Source of the DNA: Centroberyx gerrardi
Lineage: Eukaryota > Chordata > Actinopteri > Beryciformes > Berycidae
Assembly: GCF_048128805.1 (NCBI RefSeq)
Contig: NC_136003.1
Location: forward strand, 19,984,840-20,048,839
DNA: 64,000 nucleotides
Direction: 5' to 3'
Shown here: one piece after another, positions 1 through 13,214 of the stretch
How the letters are laid out: every line of letters begins with the position of its first letter
How positions within the stretch are numbered: position 1 is the stretch's first letter
Notes under the pieces: model-generated
Databases searched by the model: none
What the model saw: the letters and a program-made list of their open reading frames with translations, nothing else
Told to the model about the DNA's origin: nothing
Made by a program: the position numbers and the translations under genes

Positions 1-3000
1 GGAATTCAATATATCGCAATGCAAAATGCAGAAAAATGAATCGTGATATTAGCTACATTTTAATCTGCTGCAGTAATCACAAAGGAGACGGCTTGCCCAT
101 CACAATTTCACAAGCTCTCCACTGAAATGATATTATTTGCATTTTGTAATGACAGTTTAATATTGTTGTGGACTTTTCCATCGGCAATTCCATCGCTAGA
201 AAGATTTGTGGCTCAGAAATAAGCATAATTCTGCACAGTCAGACTTTGTTGTCATTGAACTTTTATTTATTACATCGTATGGTGGTTGTATTGAATCCCA
301 TATCACGTATCGTGAGATAAGCATATTGTCCCATCCTTACCGCACACCCAGTTGCTACCGCTATGAAATGAAGTTCAACCAGGTGTTTCTCTAGTATCAG
401 AGAAGTGCACAACGCTGATGCAAAATGTAATATGTATTCCCCTCTCTCTTCCTCAGGAAAATGGTCTGAATAAGAAGGCACTCTGGTGAATCTCCAGCAG
501 TATGCAGTAATACCACCCAGTTCCTGTCTTGCCGACTTCCTCATTTTTTTTCTTTCTTTCATTTCCCCGGGTGTTCATGCACTGCTGCTCTGTACTGTGC
601 GCACAAGGGTCGGGTGTCGAAAACAAGAGATGACGACCAAAATGTCGATATCGGAGATGGATGAGAGACCTAGAGGCTACAGCCTGTGGGATGGACACCC
701 AACATGAAGGTCTCCACATGGAGAAGTTGTGCCTCACCTCTTCTACTTCATACCCACTCTGGCCTTATGGCACATGTTGTCAACCTTCATCCAGGTTTCC
801 TTTTTACGTGATTTTCTTAGGGATTTCTGGATGTGTGTTTGCGCGATATTTGAGAAAGTCAGCAGAGAAAGAGTGAGATGAATTGTTTCAGGTTTACAGT
901 ACCTAATGGTCTCTGCTGCACCCCATCCCCCACCTCCTGGACTCTGTCTCTCTTTCTCAAATTTATGACTTGTCAAGAGGTAATATTTTCCCTTTTTAAA
1001 TTCTTTCTATTGAACTGGAAAAACAGGCTAAGAATTCAAGTGAAAACTGACCTAGGTTGGTAGTGGAGAGGTGGTACACAAGCATCAGGTCTTTAAAGCA
1101 CAAGTAGTTAAACAGCGTAGGCCCCGCCCCGTGAAATGCAAGGGCAAGATCCATAATTTAACCGGTATATATTTCTTATTCACAAACACTTAAAGTTCTT
1201 GTTTATTGTATTATCACTAGGACAACACTGTTAATAATGTATCTATTTTTTGTTTTCTCTATTGTCATAAATCTACTGGCTGTAAAATAGGTTAATCTAT
1301 TGGTTAGTGTATGTTTGTTCACTTGTAAAATTATATTGTGATTATTTCAGACTTTATTTACTTCTTCTGAAAGTCGTCTGATTTTGTAGAGGGTCCGGGG
1401 TACGTAAGAATGTAATTTTATGTAAAGTTGTAAATTATAACTTATTAAAACTATAAGTGTTATTTAAGAATTTGCGGCTGTTGGCCCTTTGTATTGTAAA
1501 AGAAGAGAATAATTGGTGACGACTCCATGAAGAGGCAGGCGTGGGACACTGCAAGAGGAAGTGTCACAAGGATGAAAGTGTGCGCCTCCCAGAGCAGTTA
1601 TTTACATATGTGGGCTTGATAAGCTTAAACCGCTTTACCTGGGGCCCCTTGCAGCGATAGACTCTGCTATTGTGGTGTGTGGGCTTAGAATTCTTGACGG
1701 CCGCACAGAAAACAATTTTATGTGGCGCTGAGGGTGAACTTGTGGGAGTCTTGTTTTTAGCCCCGGCCAATAAAAAAATTCCATGTTTACCGACAGCTAC
1801 ATTCACAACAGAAAAGTCCACGTAATGTTCTTTTCTAATTCGAATTTAGGAGCTTAATGCTCTCAGTCCCACCAAGGGAAAGCAATTATTTTTTTGAGTT
1901 TTGGGCACTGGAATGAAATTACATGGAATATCTGATTAAAACTGCAATATCTGACAATGGCAGCAGTAGAGGGCTGCCAGGAGAACTCTGTGTGCACATG
2001 TTGGTTACATAAGAAGCTGAGTGGGCTGCAAGTAATCACACTGTGAGCACAACCACACAGACACACACACACACACCCCTTTTAACATTGACAAATGATT
2101 TGTATTATAGTGACTTGAGTTTTTTTTTTTTACTGAAATGACTTAAATACCCATTGCAACCATTCAGATTTGAGATGCATGTATATTCAATACACTGCTG
2201 CAACAGAACAAAAGAAGAGCTTTTGCATTGACAACTGCGTCTTTGCCTTATTATGAGTTCTCCCCCTCTCTACAGGGAGAGGTACAATTATTCACATGTA
2301 ATTTGCCGCTGCACACACACACTTGAAAAGCCTCAGAGTGAGCTGTGGCTGCCTAGCAGCAGGCTGAGTAGGCTTTCTCCCAATTACTCCCACCATCCTG
2401 TACTGTCAGCAGCCATGAATACTTGCTCAGAGAAGGAAATCATTCTGAAATGGATTAAGCATAGAGCTTTACTAGAAACCAGACGGCACAGAAATGTGCA
2501 ATGGAACATGGAAGCAAATGTTGAGCTTTTACTCTGTAATGTTTCATGTCCGTATATACTGTATCTATGCATTGATCCCAAATTAATACATACAAGATCT
2601 TTTGAATTTGACTTCATGTAAGGTACAACAGAAACTGTGCAGATGGACAGTGTAGTGTTGTCAAACAGTACAATGCTGACGTGGAATGCCACAACAGGAA
2701 CAAAAATCAATGTTTTCGTATCCAAATTTAAACAAACAAGTGTTCTAAACACAGCACCAGACTCCATTCTGCTTTTGGGATCACTGAGCTGTTACCTCCA
2801 TTAATCAGCAATAGTGTAAGTTCACCCATAGGAACCTTCCCGTTACCTTGGTCGGGTTTGCCCCCATCTACCTCATAAATGGGTAACTGATAAGTTGTCT
2901 CTATGGAGAAGTGGGACTCCACGCACTAAGGATGTTTAACCACGCCATGGCCTTGTTATGAGAAGTGTGTCAGGAATTTGTTCCTGGTCAGTGACTTCAG

Positions 3001-4556
3001 TTGAAATCAAAAGCACTACCTTCGAAACAGAGCAACTGTAAATCCCTAGATAATATGAATAGCTGTCTTGTACACATGGACACTCGTGGCTATGTGGCCA
3101 ATGGTGGTTGGGTTCAGCTCAAAGAGCAACACTACCAATCACAAGCATCTGTTCCCACTTATTACATTTCCTTGTCACTGTGACAACCCTGTGTGGACAA
3201 ACACACACGCAACCAGAAAAACATGACTGAAGGTTTCACCACAGTCAAGCTGATCAAACAGAAATTAATCCATAGACAGGGCAAGAGGTATTCAGTATTA
3301 AGAGGTTATGTCATGTAGTGATGTATTCTTCAGTGGAATAAAACAGTACAATTATTGCAAAAATGTTATCAGACTGTACTATTTGTTTTCAGAGCTAGGA
3401 TGTTTTGAATGATCGAATAACCTGAGCAGTCTTTGTCAAACAAAACATCTCTGAACAATACAAAACATCTAAAAACACAGTGCTGTTTGGCCTGGAAGCC
3501 AATACTCAGACAAAGGCCTCATTCATGGCTGCAATGAACAGAGAGGGTCAACCATTAAGGGATTACAATGTAAATAGCTGTGCCAGGCTCTAATAAGTGT
3601 TATGCGTTTAAAAGGCTGATTTATTTAGACCTGGCTAGAGGCTGTCAGAGATATGATGCCAAGGTAGGTGGTTATGGCAGATACAAACAGTATCCTGTGT
3701 TTCAATTTCCAATATTTTCTATACCTGCAGGAAAATGTTTTTAGACCATGGTTCTGAAATGGAGTAAGCTCAAGTGTGCTCATTTTGTACCTATTCACTG
3801 CCGCTTAATGAGTACAGAGGGAACATGGTTGAAGGTGACAGCCTAAAGCTTACATAAAACACTGAGGGTGTTGCCAATACATATAGATTTACTTAAAAAG
3901 TAAAAAAAAAAGTCAACATATTCTCTCAGCTTCTCTCAGGATCACAAATACAGTGTGGATTGAGGTTTCTACAGGACTGCCACCTAGTGGGACCACAGCA
4001 AACAGCCACAGATTTATCTTTGATTTAAGAAAATCCATGTGGTTTTATTCTCTATTCCATCAGAAAGCACTAGAAACAAATAGTAAAATACTGTAAATGT
4101 ACAGTAAACACCAATATAGACCAAAAACATCACAGGCAAAGTCATAAATGAACACTTGCCAGTGAACATCCTTGAATACACAGTCACTAGTGTGTATATT
4201 TAGTTGCAGGTGGTAAGTTTGTTTACTCTACCAGGCACTTAAACAGGTAGCCATTAATCATTTGAATATCCTATTATAATAACAAAAGTTGCGGGTGAAT
4301 GTTGACATTTCCCAGATGCTGTGGCCTGTGGATACACATTTGCTTCCTTCCCTCACAGTTACATACACTGTAGTAATCGCCCCATTTGAGAGTAAACAGT
4401 GGTGCATCAGTCCAAGGCCAGTCTGCTGCATGCCGGCGTCACCTTATGAGTTTCTCTGCTGTCTGAACACCACCGCTAAAGCCAATGCCTGCTGACAATG
4501 ACCATAGTGGAGAGTTAAGGTTGGCTGCAAATCCTTGTGGTGAGTGACTTGAGGCA
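1..4556. other. Intergenic region, no gene recognised
   Basis: I find no exon with splice sites and a recognisable protein here. The open frames are short and have no family resemblance that I can see. A short (AC)n microsatellite lies at about 2058-2076. A tttatt hexamer at 4044-4049, which is AATAAA on the minus strand, could be the polyadenylation signal of the minus-strand CCDC137 gene, about 0.5 kb past its stop. Confidence 0.4.
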
Positions 4557-7500
4557 TCACTGAAGGTTCTTGAGCTTTTCCAGGCCGGCGGCCCTGGCCT
4601 CTCGCTGCTGCTGTTTCTGTTTCTTCAGATGGCGGTAGGCCTCCACCGCGCGCTGCCTCTCTTCCTCCATGATTCTCTGTCTGGCCATGGACGGCTTGGC
4701 TGTGGAGGCCGCTGTGTGGCCGAGGAGAGAGTTGAGAAGCAGCTCCTTCGGTGCATTCTGGTGGTTGGAGGGATAGAGAGAAACCACGGTTGATCACTTA
4801 ATCGAGCTTTGACACACACAATAGCACTGAAATGTGTGATCATATAGAAGTACATAGCTTTATTACCTGGGATTTAACCACAGCTTTTTTGGGTTTGGTA
4901 CTGAAAGAAGGCGGGGCTATCGCAACGTCACCAAAGTCAACTTTATCTACATAATAAAAGAGGGAGAATATTACAACAATGGTAACATTTCAGTTTTTCA
5001 CAGGCTTTCTGGGGGGGATTTTGGGGGGTTTTGGAGTAGCTAAACACATCAAGCCAGTGCAATTTCAGACACTACATCACCTAAAAGTTTTCTGTGAAAA
5101 AGCAGAAAAATGAAATAACAGTTATGGTTATAAAAGTTTGACAATTGCCGTTTTAAGTGGGATAAAAAATGAAAATTATTGTGATTATTAATGTGATCAT
5201 TATTGCAAATACAAAAATGTCTCAATTGAACTGACCGTTATTGCCAATTAGTTCTCAAGAATTTGGCTCCATTTGACTCCATCTAATGTTCTCTGTTTAC
5301 AAGTCTCCCGTTCCCTGGTGCGGGATATATGCCTCCTCACAATTCAAGACAGCTCCTTTGACTGCATGGTAGTTTCTGCTCTGACATGTGGGACCTTCTA
5401 TGTGTGTATGTGAAATATGCATTTCATCTGAAGCATGTCCAATCAATTGAACTGTCCAACGGTGGACTCCAATCAAGTTATAGAGACATCTTAAGGACAC
5501 TCAAAGGAATTTGGATGCACATTAACTGAATTTGGCATGTCACTGCAATGGGGATGAATACCTATTGACTCAAAATATTTAATTTTTAATTCATTTGTAA
5601 ATTAAAAAAAAAATATCCACTTGACATTATTGTTATTGTATGTAGGTCAGTGACAAAAAACTCCTATTTTGAAATCAGGCTGTACTAAAAAAAAATACAG
5701 AAAAGTCAAGGGGGTTGAATGCTTTCTGAAAGCACCGTTTCTTCAAGACATTCACCGGTGTTTTGCATTTACTACAGGAGATACCTAGATCAGAGGTAGA
5801 GAAGTTAAAGAGGCTGGTTATCTCCTATGTTAGCACATGTATGCACAAAGGTGAGTTTGGCGATGATGCTGACGGAGCCTTAACACCTAAGAGTAACACC
5901 TAGGAGTGTAGCGCCTACTGTATCAGCAGGGCCAAACTGGAACCCAAGAGAAGCAGTGCAACAGACCCAGTAACTGCTCAGACACTGGGAGATTGTAGGA
6001 CAGGTGCAACAAGGGGGAGGGGAGGCTTCGGTCTGGGCAAGTCGGTCAGGGAAAACGAAGATTTTTGAAGTAAGGAGCAAAGTGTGCCAGACATGTCTCT
6101 CAGGCAAAGACCCTGTCAGTGGAGGAACTGGGAGAGGGTACAGAGGAAGAAACTTGAAAGCTGGAGGGAGTTGTGGGGGTATGGAGGCAAACCGAATTAG
6201 ATTCATTATAGGTGCAATGTGAGGTAAGTGAGGACCGTGCCTGTCCCTTGTGTTCAGGCATGGCTACTCTTAGACATATTTTGTCAGGATGCAAAATAAG
6301 TCAGGCCCAAGGATGATACACCTAAGATAATTAACGAGTTTAGAAATTATTGGGTAATGCTGGGAACTAGGAATAGGCTTAAGTAAGTATAGGTACAGGG
6401 TAGTGACTATAGTTATGTTTCATATTGAGAGTGAGTGCAGCGGGGGCTGGATCTGGGATGCCAGAGCTTACTGTCGAGCCTTCTGGAGGTGGCATCGAAT
6501 TCAGCCAAACATTTGTGATGGGATTTATAACCCTACTGACCACAAAAACAACTATGCGACATTTATATTAGGTAGCTAGTGAATGGTGCGGCCTGTCTGA
6601 TGGTCCTGTAGATTTATGACGGCCCTCTGTGGTCACCATTTACGGGTGAGCACACCTGCCTTTCAACATCTGAATTGGGCTTCTGTATGCGTGCTCGCCC
6701 TGCATTATGGAAAAAGGGATTACCTATGAACATCTCTTTTTCCACCTCGTCCTCTTGTCTGTTCAGTTTTCTCTGCTGTAGCCTTTGTAGTCTCACTTTA
6801 TCATACCTGTACCGAGACAGCAGAGCATCAATTAAATTACAAGCACATCAGACATAATGCAACCACGGCCTTCCAAGAGAAAAGTCTTTGACGATGTAGG
6901 TGTGTAATTAGGTTGATACTGACAAAACATGACAAAAAGAACATCCCACAATAGCTTCTTCAGGAATTGCGTCAATATCTGAGGTGAAACTGTACTCACT
7001 CTTTCTTCTTCTCAGACTTGCCCTTGTCTGCAGGCTTCTCTTGTTTCTCTACCGCCAGTTCAGGTTTTCTCTCCACTTGGTTCTTGGTGAGGAAGAGGAC
7101 ATGCTTTGCCGCGTTCTCCATGCGCTGCAGGTATGCTTTCACGCTCTCCTTCTTCCCTCTCTTGAAATGTGGGACAGGTATGTCTCCAACCTGGGAGTCT
7201 CCGGGCTTTCCTCCGGGGACGACGGCTGAGAAGACAGAATAGATGTCGACGAGTTAAGACACAGACTCACAAGCGATACACTCATCAATCAAAGGCTAAA
7301 GGTAGTTTTCTTCGTTCTGACCCCGTTTCATTTTTTTGGTCCTCGAAGATCCCTTTTTCATTCTCTCCTTGCTCTTCATAATCTCGCGGAGCCTGAAGGG
7401 AATGTGCTCGAGGTGGCCTACTTCTTGTTTGGGTTTCTTAGGTTTCCCATCTCGCTTGAGCTTCTTATCACTGAAGTGAGGGAAGTCGCGGTCCAGATAG

Positions 7501-7777
7501 CATGCAAGAAGGGAGGAAATAAAGCGTTAGCTCTTGAAGACGGTGTAACGCAAATATATGTACATGTCTAACATTAACATAAAGACATACATTCCAGGAC
7601 GATGCTAACGAGCGAGCTGTCGTTTTAATTCCAGCTAGCAAGCGAACAGCTAGCTGAATGACATAAATGCAGCTACTAACGTTACTTCATTATTGCATAA
7701 CGTTACCTTGGATTTTTCCCGGCCTCGTCAGCTTGTTTTCCTGACTTATTCAGTTTGTTCTGCCGATTCTTCCCCAT
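4557..7777 (-). CDS. CCDC137: CCDC137, coiled-coil domain-containing protein 137 (six coding exons)
   Basis: Coding exons on the minus strand are 7707-7777, 7322-7470, 7000-7225, 6724-6806, 4867-4946 and 4557-4757. Every junction is GT/AG and the phases match, giving 810 nt (269 aa plus stop). The start is the ATG at 7775-7777, opening MGKNRQNKLNK. The protein is strongly basic and charged. Recognisable family blocks, in order, are IPFRLREIM (exon 2), IPVPHFKRGKKES followed by HVLFLTKNQ (exon 3), VDFGDVAIAPP (exon 5) and MARQRIMEEERQRAVEAYR (exon 6). These match human CCDC137 from memory. CCDC137 (also RaRF) is a nucleolar/nuclear protein reported to bind the retinoic acid receptor; that role is family knowledge. 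Exon 4 to exon 5 spans a 1.8-kb intron filled with repeats. PDE6G and TSPAN10 lie next to it, as in human 17q25. Confidence 0.93.
5200..5735. repeat. Interspersed repeat in CCDC137 intron 4
   Basis: This AT-rich stretch contains the phrases ggtggactccaatcaagtt and gggggttgaatgctttctga. They closely resemble a repeat family scattered through many fish genomes, near its end that reads 'gaatactttccgaatgcac'. I recall the family but cannot name its class with certainty. It lies inside an intron and has no intact reading frame. Confidence 0.45.
5850..6330 (+). mobile_element. Non-LTR retrotransposon fragment (decayed C-terminal region)
   Basis: In different frames the plus strand encodes MEANRIRFIIGAM (near 6181-6219) and then a CPLC...MATLRHILSGCK segment (about 6236-6300). 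Teleost non-LTR retrotransposon proteins often end in this combination: an MEAxRIxFxI block followed by a CxxC zinc-knuckle and LxHILSGC. The frame changes between the blocks and no long ORF survives, so it is a relic inside CCDC137 intron 4. The assignment is by motif recall only; the clade is uncertain. Confidence 0.5.
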
Positions 7778-7960
7778 GTTACTGACTGTTACTTCGAGGC
7801 ATTACAGATAATGTTAACAAAACAACAACACATGTGGAGGAGCATGTAAAGCCTTTAACCTATGAACCTCAACCTCACGAGTCCAGCCCGAGAGAACGAA
7901 ACGAAGAGCTCTCACTCTGCCCCTTTTTTTCTGGTACCGCAAACGTCAGAGGAGTTACAG
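7700..7960. promoter_or_regulatory. Probable CCDC137 promoter / 5' region
   Basis: The segment around and upstream of the CCDC137 start codon has several CpGs and no TATA box, as in housekeeping promoters. Placement is inferred only from the first coding exon. I see no convincing divergent gene on the other side. Confidence 0.35.
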
Positions 7961-10900
7961 GCGACGCAGTGCTCCATATTCAAGTTCCTCAGCTCTTGGC
8001 AGCAACAGCTGATGCATTTCTAAACTCCGCAGTCTCATCAGTATGGAATATAAATGGTTAATGGTCTATTTTTTTTACTGTACTGATAATTTTGTCACTG
8101 TTGTGTCTATATGCTCAGTTTACTGCCACTGTCTCATTGTTAACCTATGTATCCATCTAATTTGCACAACAGCTAACATTAGAAATTTGGTCGCTAGCGG
8201 AGGCTAATAGCTGCATGTTTATTTGCATTGCTAAATTAGCTGGAGACCAGCAAACAAAGCCAAAACCCAAGTGTTTGTTTGACTGAGCGGCTGACTCTTC
8301 TCAAGGTACAAGTTGGAGTGCTCTCCGGTGGACCTTCATGATGGTACTGCTTTGCTGCCATCAGCTGTTTTAATAGACGATCTTTGCTACCACAAAAAGT
8401 GTCTCGTTGCCGTTGCAGTTGGCTGAACGGATATCCGCACATTGTCCTGATTGGACAAAGTAACTGCATTCGTTCCCACCTGCCACCACCAGAGGGCGTA
8501 GTAGTTTTATATTTATTTGCATACACAACAGTGGCCCAAAACCTTTGGGTCTCCATGACCTTTTACAATACCTCACCTTTCACAATATCCTGTTTGTACA
8601 TTGTAAACATTGTAGCTGTTTCAGATACACTACAATTTATTTGTTGATTTGGACCCATCATAACTGAAATTGCAGAGGTTTATTCCAGTGTTTACATACG
8701 TAAATGTACACTTTCCATTTGTAACCTCAAAATACATGTAAAACTCATGTTCAGCTGACACATACTGTGCATTTATTAAAAGCACAATCAAATTCAAAAT
8801 GACAAAAAACAAAAAAACAAACTTCAATCCAATAAATCATTACATACTTTGTTTCATAACAAAGCCAGCTGTGAGGTAACAGTGTTTCAACATTGGACTC
8901 TATTCTGCCAATAGTTTAATTTCTTTAGTGTTTGACTAAGTGTTCCCTGGTATGATTTACAAGATATACAATCTTATTTTGAGAGCTATTATACACGACG
9001 ACAAGAAATGGCATGGAGATGAATGCTGCAGAGTCTTAGCATGTGTGTGGGCACTGTGTCCGGTCTGCATGCCTCCTCCTCCCTTCAGTTATCCCAAAGT
9101 AGCTGGGCCACCTCAGCTCAGTCCAAAATAAACCAAGTTTGTTTTGGACTGTCCAAAGTTGACGTCAAGATGGAGGAGAAAGTCTTACTTACATAACCAA
9201 TATTAAAATAGTGCATAAGTCATTGTTTTGAACATGATAGCAGAAGTAGTGTAATGAAGAGTATAATATACCCATCTCTTTCACATAGTATGTGGACTCA
9301 CAGCATGCCTACCTCCTGATGGCTGCAAACATACCTCCTCAACTACCACTATAAAATACAAAAGGAATGTTTTTGTGCCATAATTAAGAGATTCAATACA
9401 CAATGTGGAGAGGACTTCTAGTTTTCATCTAATTTTGATATTACTTTTTGATTACTTAGAATCAAGGAGAAATGTAAGATCCACCACACACACACACCTA
9501 AGGAGAATAAGACTGAGTCAAGAGATTGGACTCAAGCTACATCCCTGCAAAATATCCAACTGACATTCAACAGTGTACATCATGGTGAGGTGTAAGCCAT
9601 TTATTATTCTCTCTCTCTGAGCTTGTATACAGAGTGGCAGTCATATTACCGGGGCCATAAGGACTCCTGAGCCTGCCTTACGTATTACATAGTTTGCTAT
9701 TTGTATGGAGGATTACACAGTGAGCTAAAATTATTTCATCAAAACACTCATTATAATGGCACATAAGAAATACAGATACTAACTCAAATGGGTTTATCAC
9801 CTGTATTCTTTGACCGTGCTGCACATTTTGTTTGAGTTTGTGTGCAGAGAGAAGGGAGAGTAAGTAAACAAGAGGGGAGAGAGAATGAGTGCGCTTACAT
9901 GTGTGTCTGCACGTGTGTGTGTTTGTGTATGATCACGACGCAGTAGATTAGTAGTAGTAAACCACTAGATGAATGGAGGAGGATTACCAGTGAGGCATAA
10001 TGCAGCTCAATCTGGGAGACTGCTGATGAAAGGAGAACGGCGTTGCTGTTATGTCAGTATGTTCCCTGCTGACAGACGTCATGTGAACGGGCCGTGGGGA
10101 CGGCTCAACTAGATCTTAGCTATAGGCCAGTTTCACTGACATTAATGGGCACTCTGGCTAACACCACACATACACTGCAAAGGAAAAAGAAGTGATCAGA
10201 AAAAGAAGTGATCAATACTATCACTACAGGAAAGCATGCAATAAGGAGCCGCAACCACTCTAGAGGAGCCAACAATTATGCGTACTGAATCAGAGCCGTG
10301 GGATCACTCCAAAATGTTGGTGATCGCCACGCTTTACAGAGGTGGATATACACTAAGGCAATTGATAAAAAACAAAATCAAAATTGAACAAGGCAAAGCA
10401 GCAGTGGCAGACGTCCCACAAAATACAAAGAGTTTGTTAGTTGCTCTGTTGAGAGCACAGCCACATGCTGTACACTAAGTGGGATGAACTAATGTGGAGG
10501 TCACCTCAGTGGACACAAACATTTGCTGTGTCTCCTATCAACCATGGATCTCCCAGCAACCTATTGTGGCGGGTCTATGGTGGAAGGCCAAATGCAGCAG
10601 TACTGGAACCTCTGAAACATCAATGTAACAATCACTAAAATTAGCAGTGAAACAGTTGCAGGAAACAAAGGCTACACAGTAAAACATACCTCTCAATGAG
10701 GGGCATCAGGGTAAAGCATTCTGGGAGTGCTTCTGCCTGGAGAGGTATATATCTATCCCACACTACGTTAATTGGATGATTGTGTGTAGAAGTCTGAGGG
10801 AGTGGGTGTGTCTGCCAATACCACCCACACTAGTAACTCTGCCGGTTACAGTTATATAATACTGCGGGTGGTGGGGAGCGACTGAGGAGCGTGGACCTTA

Positions 10901-11039
10901 TACTGGGAAAATCCCACAGCTCCAGCTCTTGAGTGGAAGTTTTCAGGAAGGTGGAAGAAGTATGCAAAAGATGGACAATGGAACTAATCCTCATCACTAA
11001 GCCAAAACATCCAATTACTTTCTCCTCCATCGACTGTAA
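7961..11039. other. Intergenic region, no gene recognised
   Basis: I see no exon set with matching splice phases. The open frames of 60-106 codons here show no family features. Short purine/pyrimidine and CA-type low-complexity runs occur (for example near 9485 and 9905). Confidence 0.35.
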
Positions 11040-11490
11040 GAGAAGCGGACTCTGTTGAAATTGTTAAATCTAGGCTTAAAACCCATCTTTTCTCTCTACT
11101 CTGCAGCTCTCCCTAGTTTCACTGGCTGGATAAACATACTATCACCTGCTCAGTAACAATTTATTAATGTTTTACTATCGTTACTATTATTATTTACTAC
11201 CTCTACTATTTACCCTCGGTGATCTTCGGCAAAAGTATGTGTATCCATGTGGGTTTTAATTTGAATTTTGTCACGTGTATGTGTGTCCATGTTCGGAATT
11301 ATCCCTGCCATGTCATGTGTATCCGTGTGGGTATGTCTCTATGTGGGCATATCAGCGCAAATGTATGTGCAGTTATGCATGTGTGTGTGTGTGCATACAT
11401 TCTTAAATGCTTTTATTTTGTTGTAAAGTGTGCAGAGACCCCTTGGGGTGATGTTGCTCTATAAATAAATAAAACTGGAACTTGAACATT
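11040..11490 (+). mobile_element. L2-type LINE 3' end
   Basis: The sequence at 11048-11110 decodes roughly to DSVEIVKSRLKTHLFSLYSAALP, the typical last residues of L2/CR1-type LINE reverse transcriptases, with frame damage. It is followed by a T/G-rich 3' UTR and ends at the tail ctataaataaataaaactgg with the terminal ttgaac-like motif. It lies just upstream of the PDE6G promoter. Only the 3' end is present, as is usual for 5'-truncated LINE copies. Confidence 0.6.
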
Positions 11491-11692
11491 AATCGCCACT
11501 TTCTTGTCTCTGCTGATGTTCTTCTTCTCAGGAGCTTCAGTCTCAGAGGCAAGTAAATTACATACTCAGAATAGCCTCTTAAGGGCTTGTCTGCCATTAC
11601 CTGATCAATGTGACTGTCCTATACGTCATGTGAGTCACCTGCGTCTGTACAAGTGATGAAGGCCATGGGCGGCACATTGGCTGATAACGTCA

Positions 11693-11721
11693 TAATCTTC
11701 TCAGGGTCGGAGGAGTATAAG
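11693..11721 (+). promoter_or_regulatory. PDE6G core promoter (CRX-like site and TATA box)
   Basis: A TATAAG box at 11716-11721 precedes a short first exon that ends at the donor ctg|gtgagt (exon end 11805). A TAATCT motif at 11693-11698 fits the TAATCY consensus of the photoreceptor homeodomain factors CRX/OTX, as expected for a rod gene. The TATA, the donor and the downstream acceptor at 12704 are seen directly; CRX binding is inferred. Confidence 0.6.
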
Positions 11722-11865
11722 AGGCCTCCACTGAGGTGCATCAGGCACTCACAACAATCCTGGTCGTCAAGACACTCTCAACTGAGACATACAGCAACAC
11801 AGCTGGTGAGTATTGGCATTAAAACTAAGATAAAAGATAAAAAGTATTGGATGTTTCTGAGCTGA

Positions 11866-12213
11866 CCTTTACAAAAAAGTCACATGTGAAAACCCACGTG
11901 TGAATTCAGCGCACATGTGCCTTCTGGACACACTGGTTTTCATATGTGAAATTTTTTTTTTCCACATTGTATTTTGACATCACATGCAATAGTTTTTTTT
12001 ACATCATGTGAAAATTTCAATTCATAGTTGAAAAGTGTTTTTTTCTTTCACATGAATGTTCTTTTTTGTTTCACCTGTCATTACATATGACAATATTTGT
12101 TTCACATGTGAAAACTTAATTTCACATGCAAAGAGACAATTCACAGGTGAAAATTTCACATGTTCACATATGAAAACCAACTTTGAATTCACATGTGACT
12201 TTTTTGTAAGGCC
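11866..12213. mobile_element. MITE rich in CACATGTG palindromes, in PDE6G intron 1
   Basis: The left end ctttacaaaaaagtcacatg (from 11866) is repeated inverted at the right end, whose reverse complement starts ccttacaaaaaagtcacatg (end 12213). Between them are about a dozen copies or near-copies of (T)TCACATGTGAA in both orientations. There is no coding capacity. The terminal inverted repeats and short length fit a non-autonomous DNA transposon; the superfamily is not determined. Confidence 0.65.
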
Positions 12214-12754
12214 TTTTTGGCACTATTTGAAATTTCTCATAACAGAATTTATAGTCCACTTGTAGTCAGTTTATTTATGCTAAAACATTTACTCAGATCC
12301 AGCTAGTTTGGTTGATTATGCACTGTATAATTGCAGATAGGCTAATTATTGTATACACAGAGTTTCAAACCTTCCTTATAAGACAGTTGTGCAGCTGTAA
12401 AGTTGTAAACTGCCTGCTCATCTTCTAAAGCTCCTCTCACTACCAGACAAGGTATGCGATTGGAGTATTTGGTGAACTGCTGTCAGAGTAGCTCTTCCAG
12501 CAAATTCAGCATGTCCTAACAGTAATCAGATTATCCAAGGTGCTGTGTAGTTTAAAGGCATTGTGGAGTGTTAATCAGTAATGTGAGCATGGGATTATAG
12601 GCGCCCTCATCACCTGTACACACGTCTGTATTCATTCAGGAATTTATTGATTTAGAAATGTTTGTATTTAGTCATGATTATCAACCTCTTTTTTATTCCG
12701 TCAGTGTTTACAACTCGGTGATCGTCCACTTGCTACAGTCCGAACAGCAGAAGT

Positions 12755-13214
12755 ATGAATCTGGATGTGGTCAAGCCTGAAGTGAAGACTGGCGCCAAAT
12801 CTGCCATCAGAGCCACTGCCCCTGGATCCCCACGTAAGAGCCAACCCAGGTTCAAGCAGAGGAACACCCGCCAGTTCAAGAGCAAGCCTCCCAAGAGGGG
12901 CGTCATTGGGTGAGCTTAGTGATTTGTCTTTATCAAAAATGTCTTTATCAAACTACAGTTTCCCACAATAACGTGGGATTTTTCTACTTTCCTCAGCTTT
13001 GGAGAGGACATCCCTGGAATGGAAGGTCTTGGCATTGGTAAGAAGAATCTCAATGCTTAGGCCGCTGTACCGCCACAAAAATAAACTCAAAACAAACTTC
13101 CTTTTTGTTAATCTGTATTATGTTCTTTCTTTTGCAGACATTACTGTAATCTGCCCTTGGGAAGCTTACAGTCATCTAGAGCTGCATGAGTTGGCTCAGT
13201 ATGGGATCATCTGA
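12755..13214 (+). CDS. PDE6G: PDE6G, rod cGMP phosphodiesterase inhibitory gamma subunit
   Basis: Coding exons are 12755-12909, 12997-13037 and 13138-13214 (273 nt, 90 aa), after a non-coding exon ending at 11805 that joins the acceptor at 12704. The start is ATG at 12755 ([11 protein letters not shown]). The protein has the central basic region [18 protein letters not shown], which binds the catalytic subunits and transducin, and the family's near-invariant C-terminus DIPGMEG...[10 protein letters not shown]...[10 protein letters not shown], which plugs the PDE6 active site. Length compares with 87 aa in human. The rod-type ending and N-terminus favour PDE6G over cone PDE6H, though fish paralogues are close. 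It works in rod outer segments, released by transducin-alpha during phototransduction. An AATAAA at 13653-13658 fits as its poly(A) signal. Confidence 0.95.

Noticed and set aside
2253-2767. Overlapping frames of 122 and 127 codons on opposite strands
   Set aside because: No signal peptide, domain, splice context or codon pattern that supports a gene.
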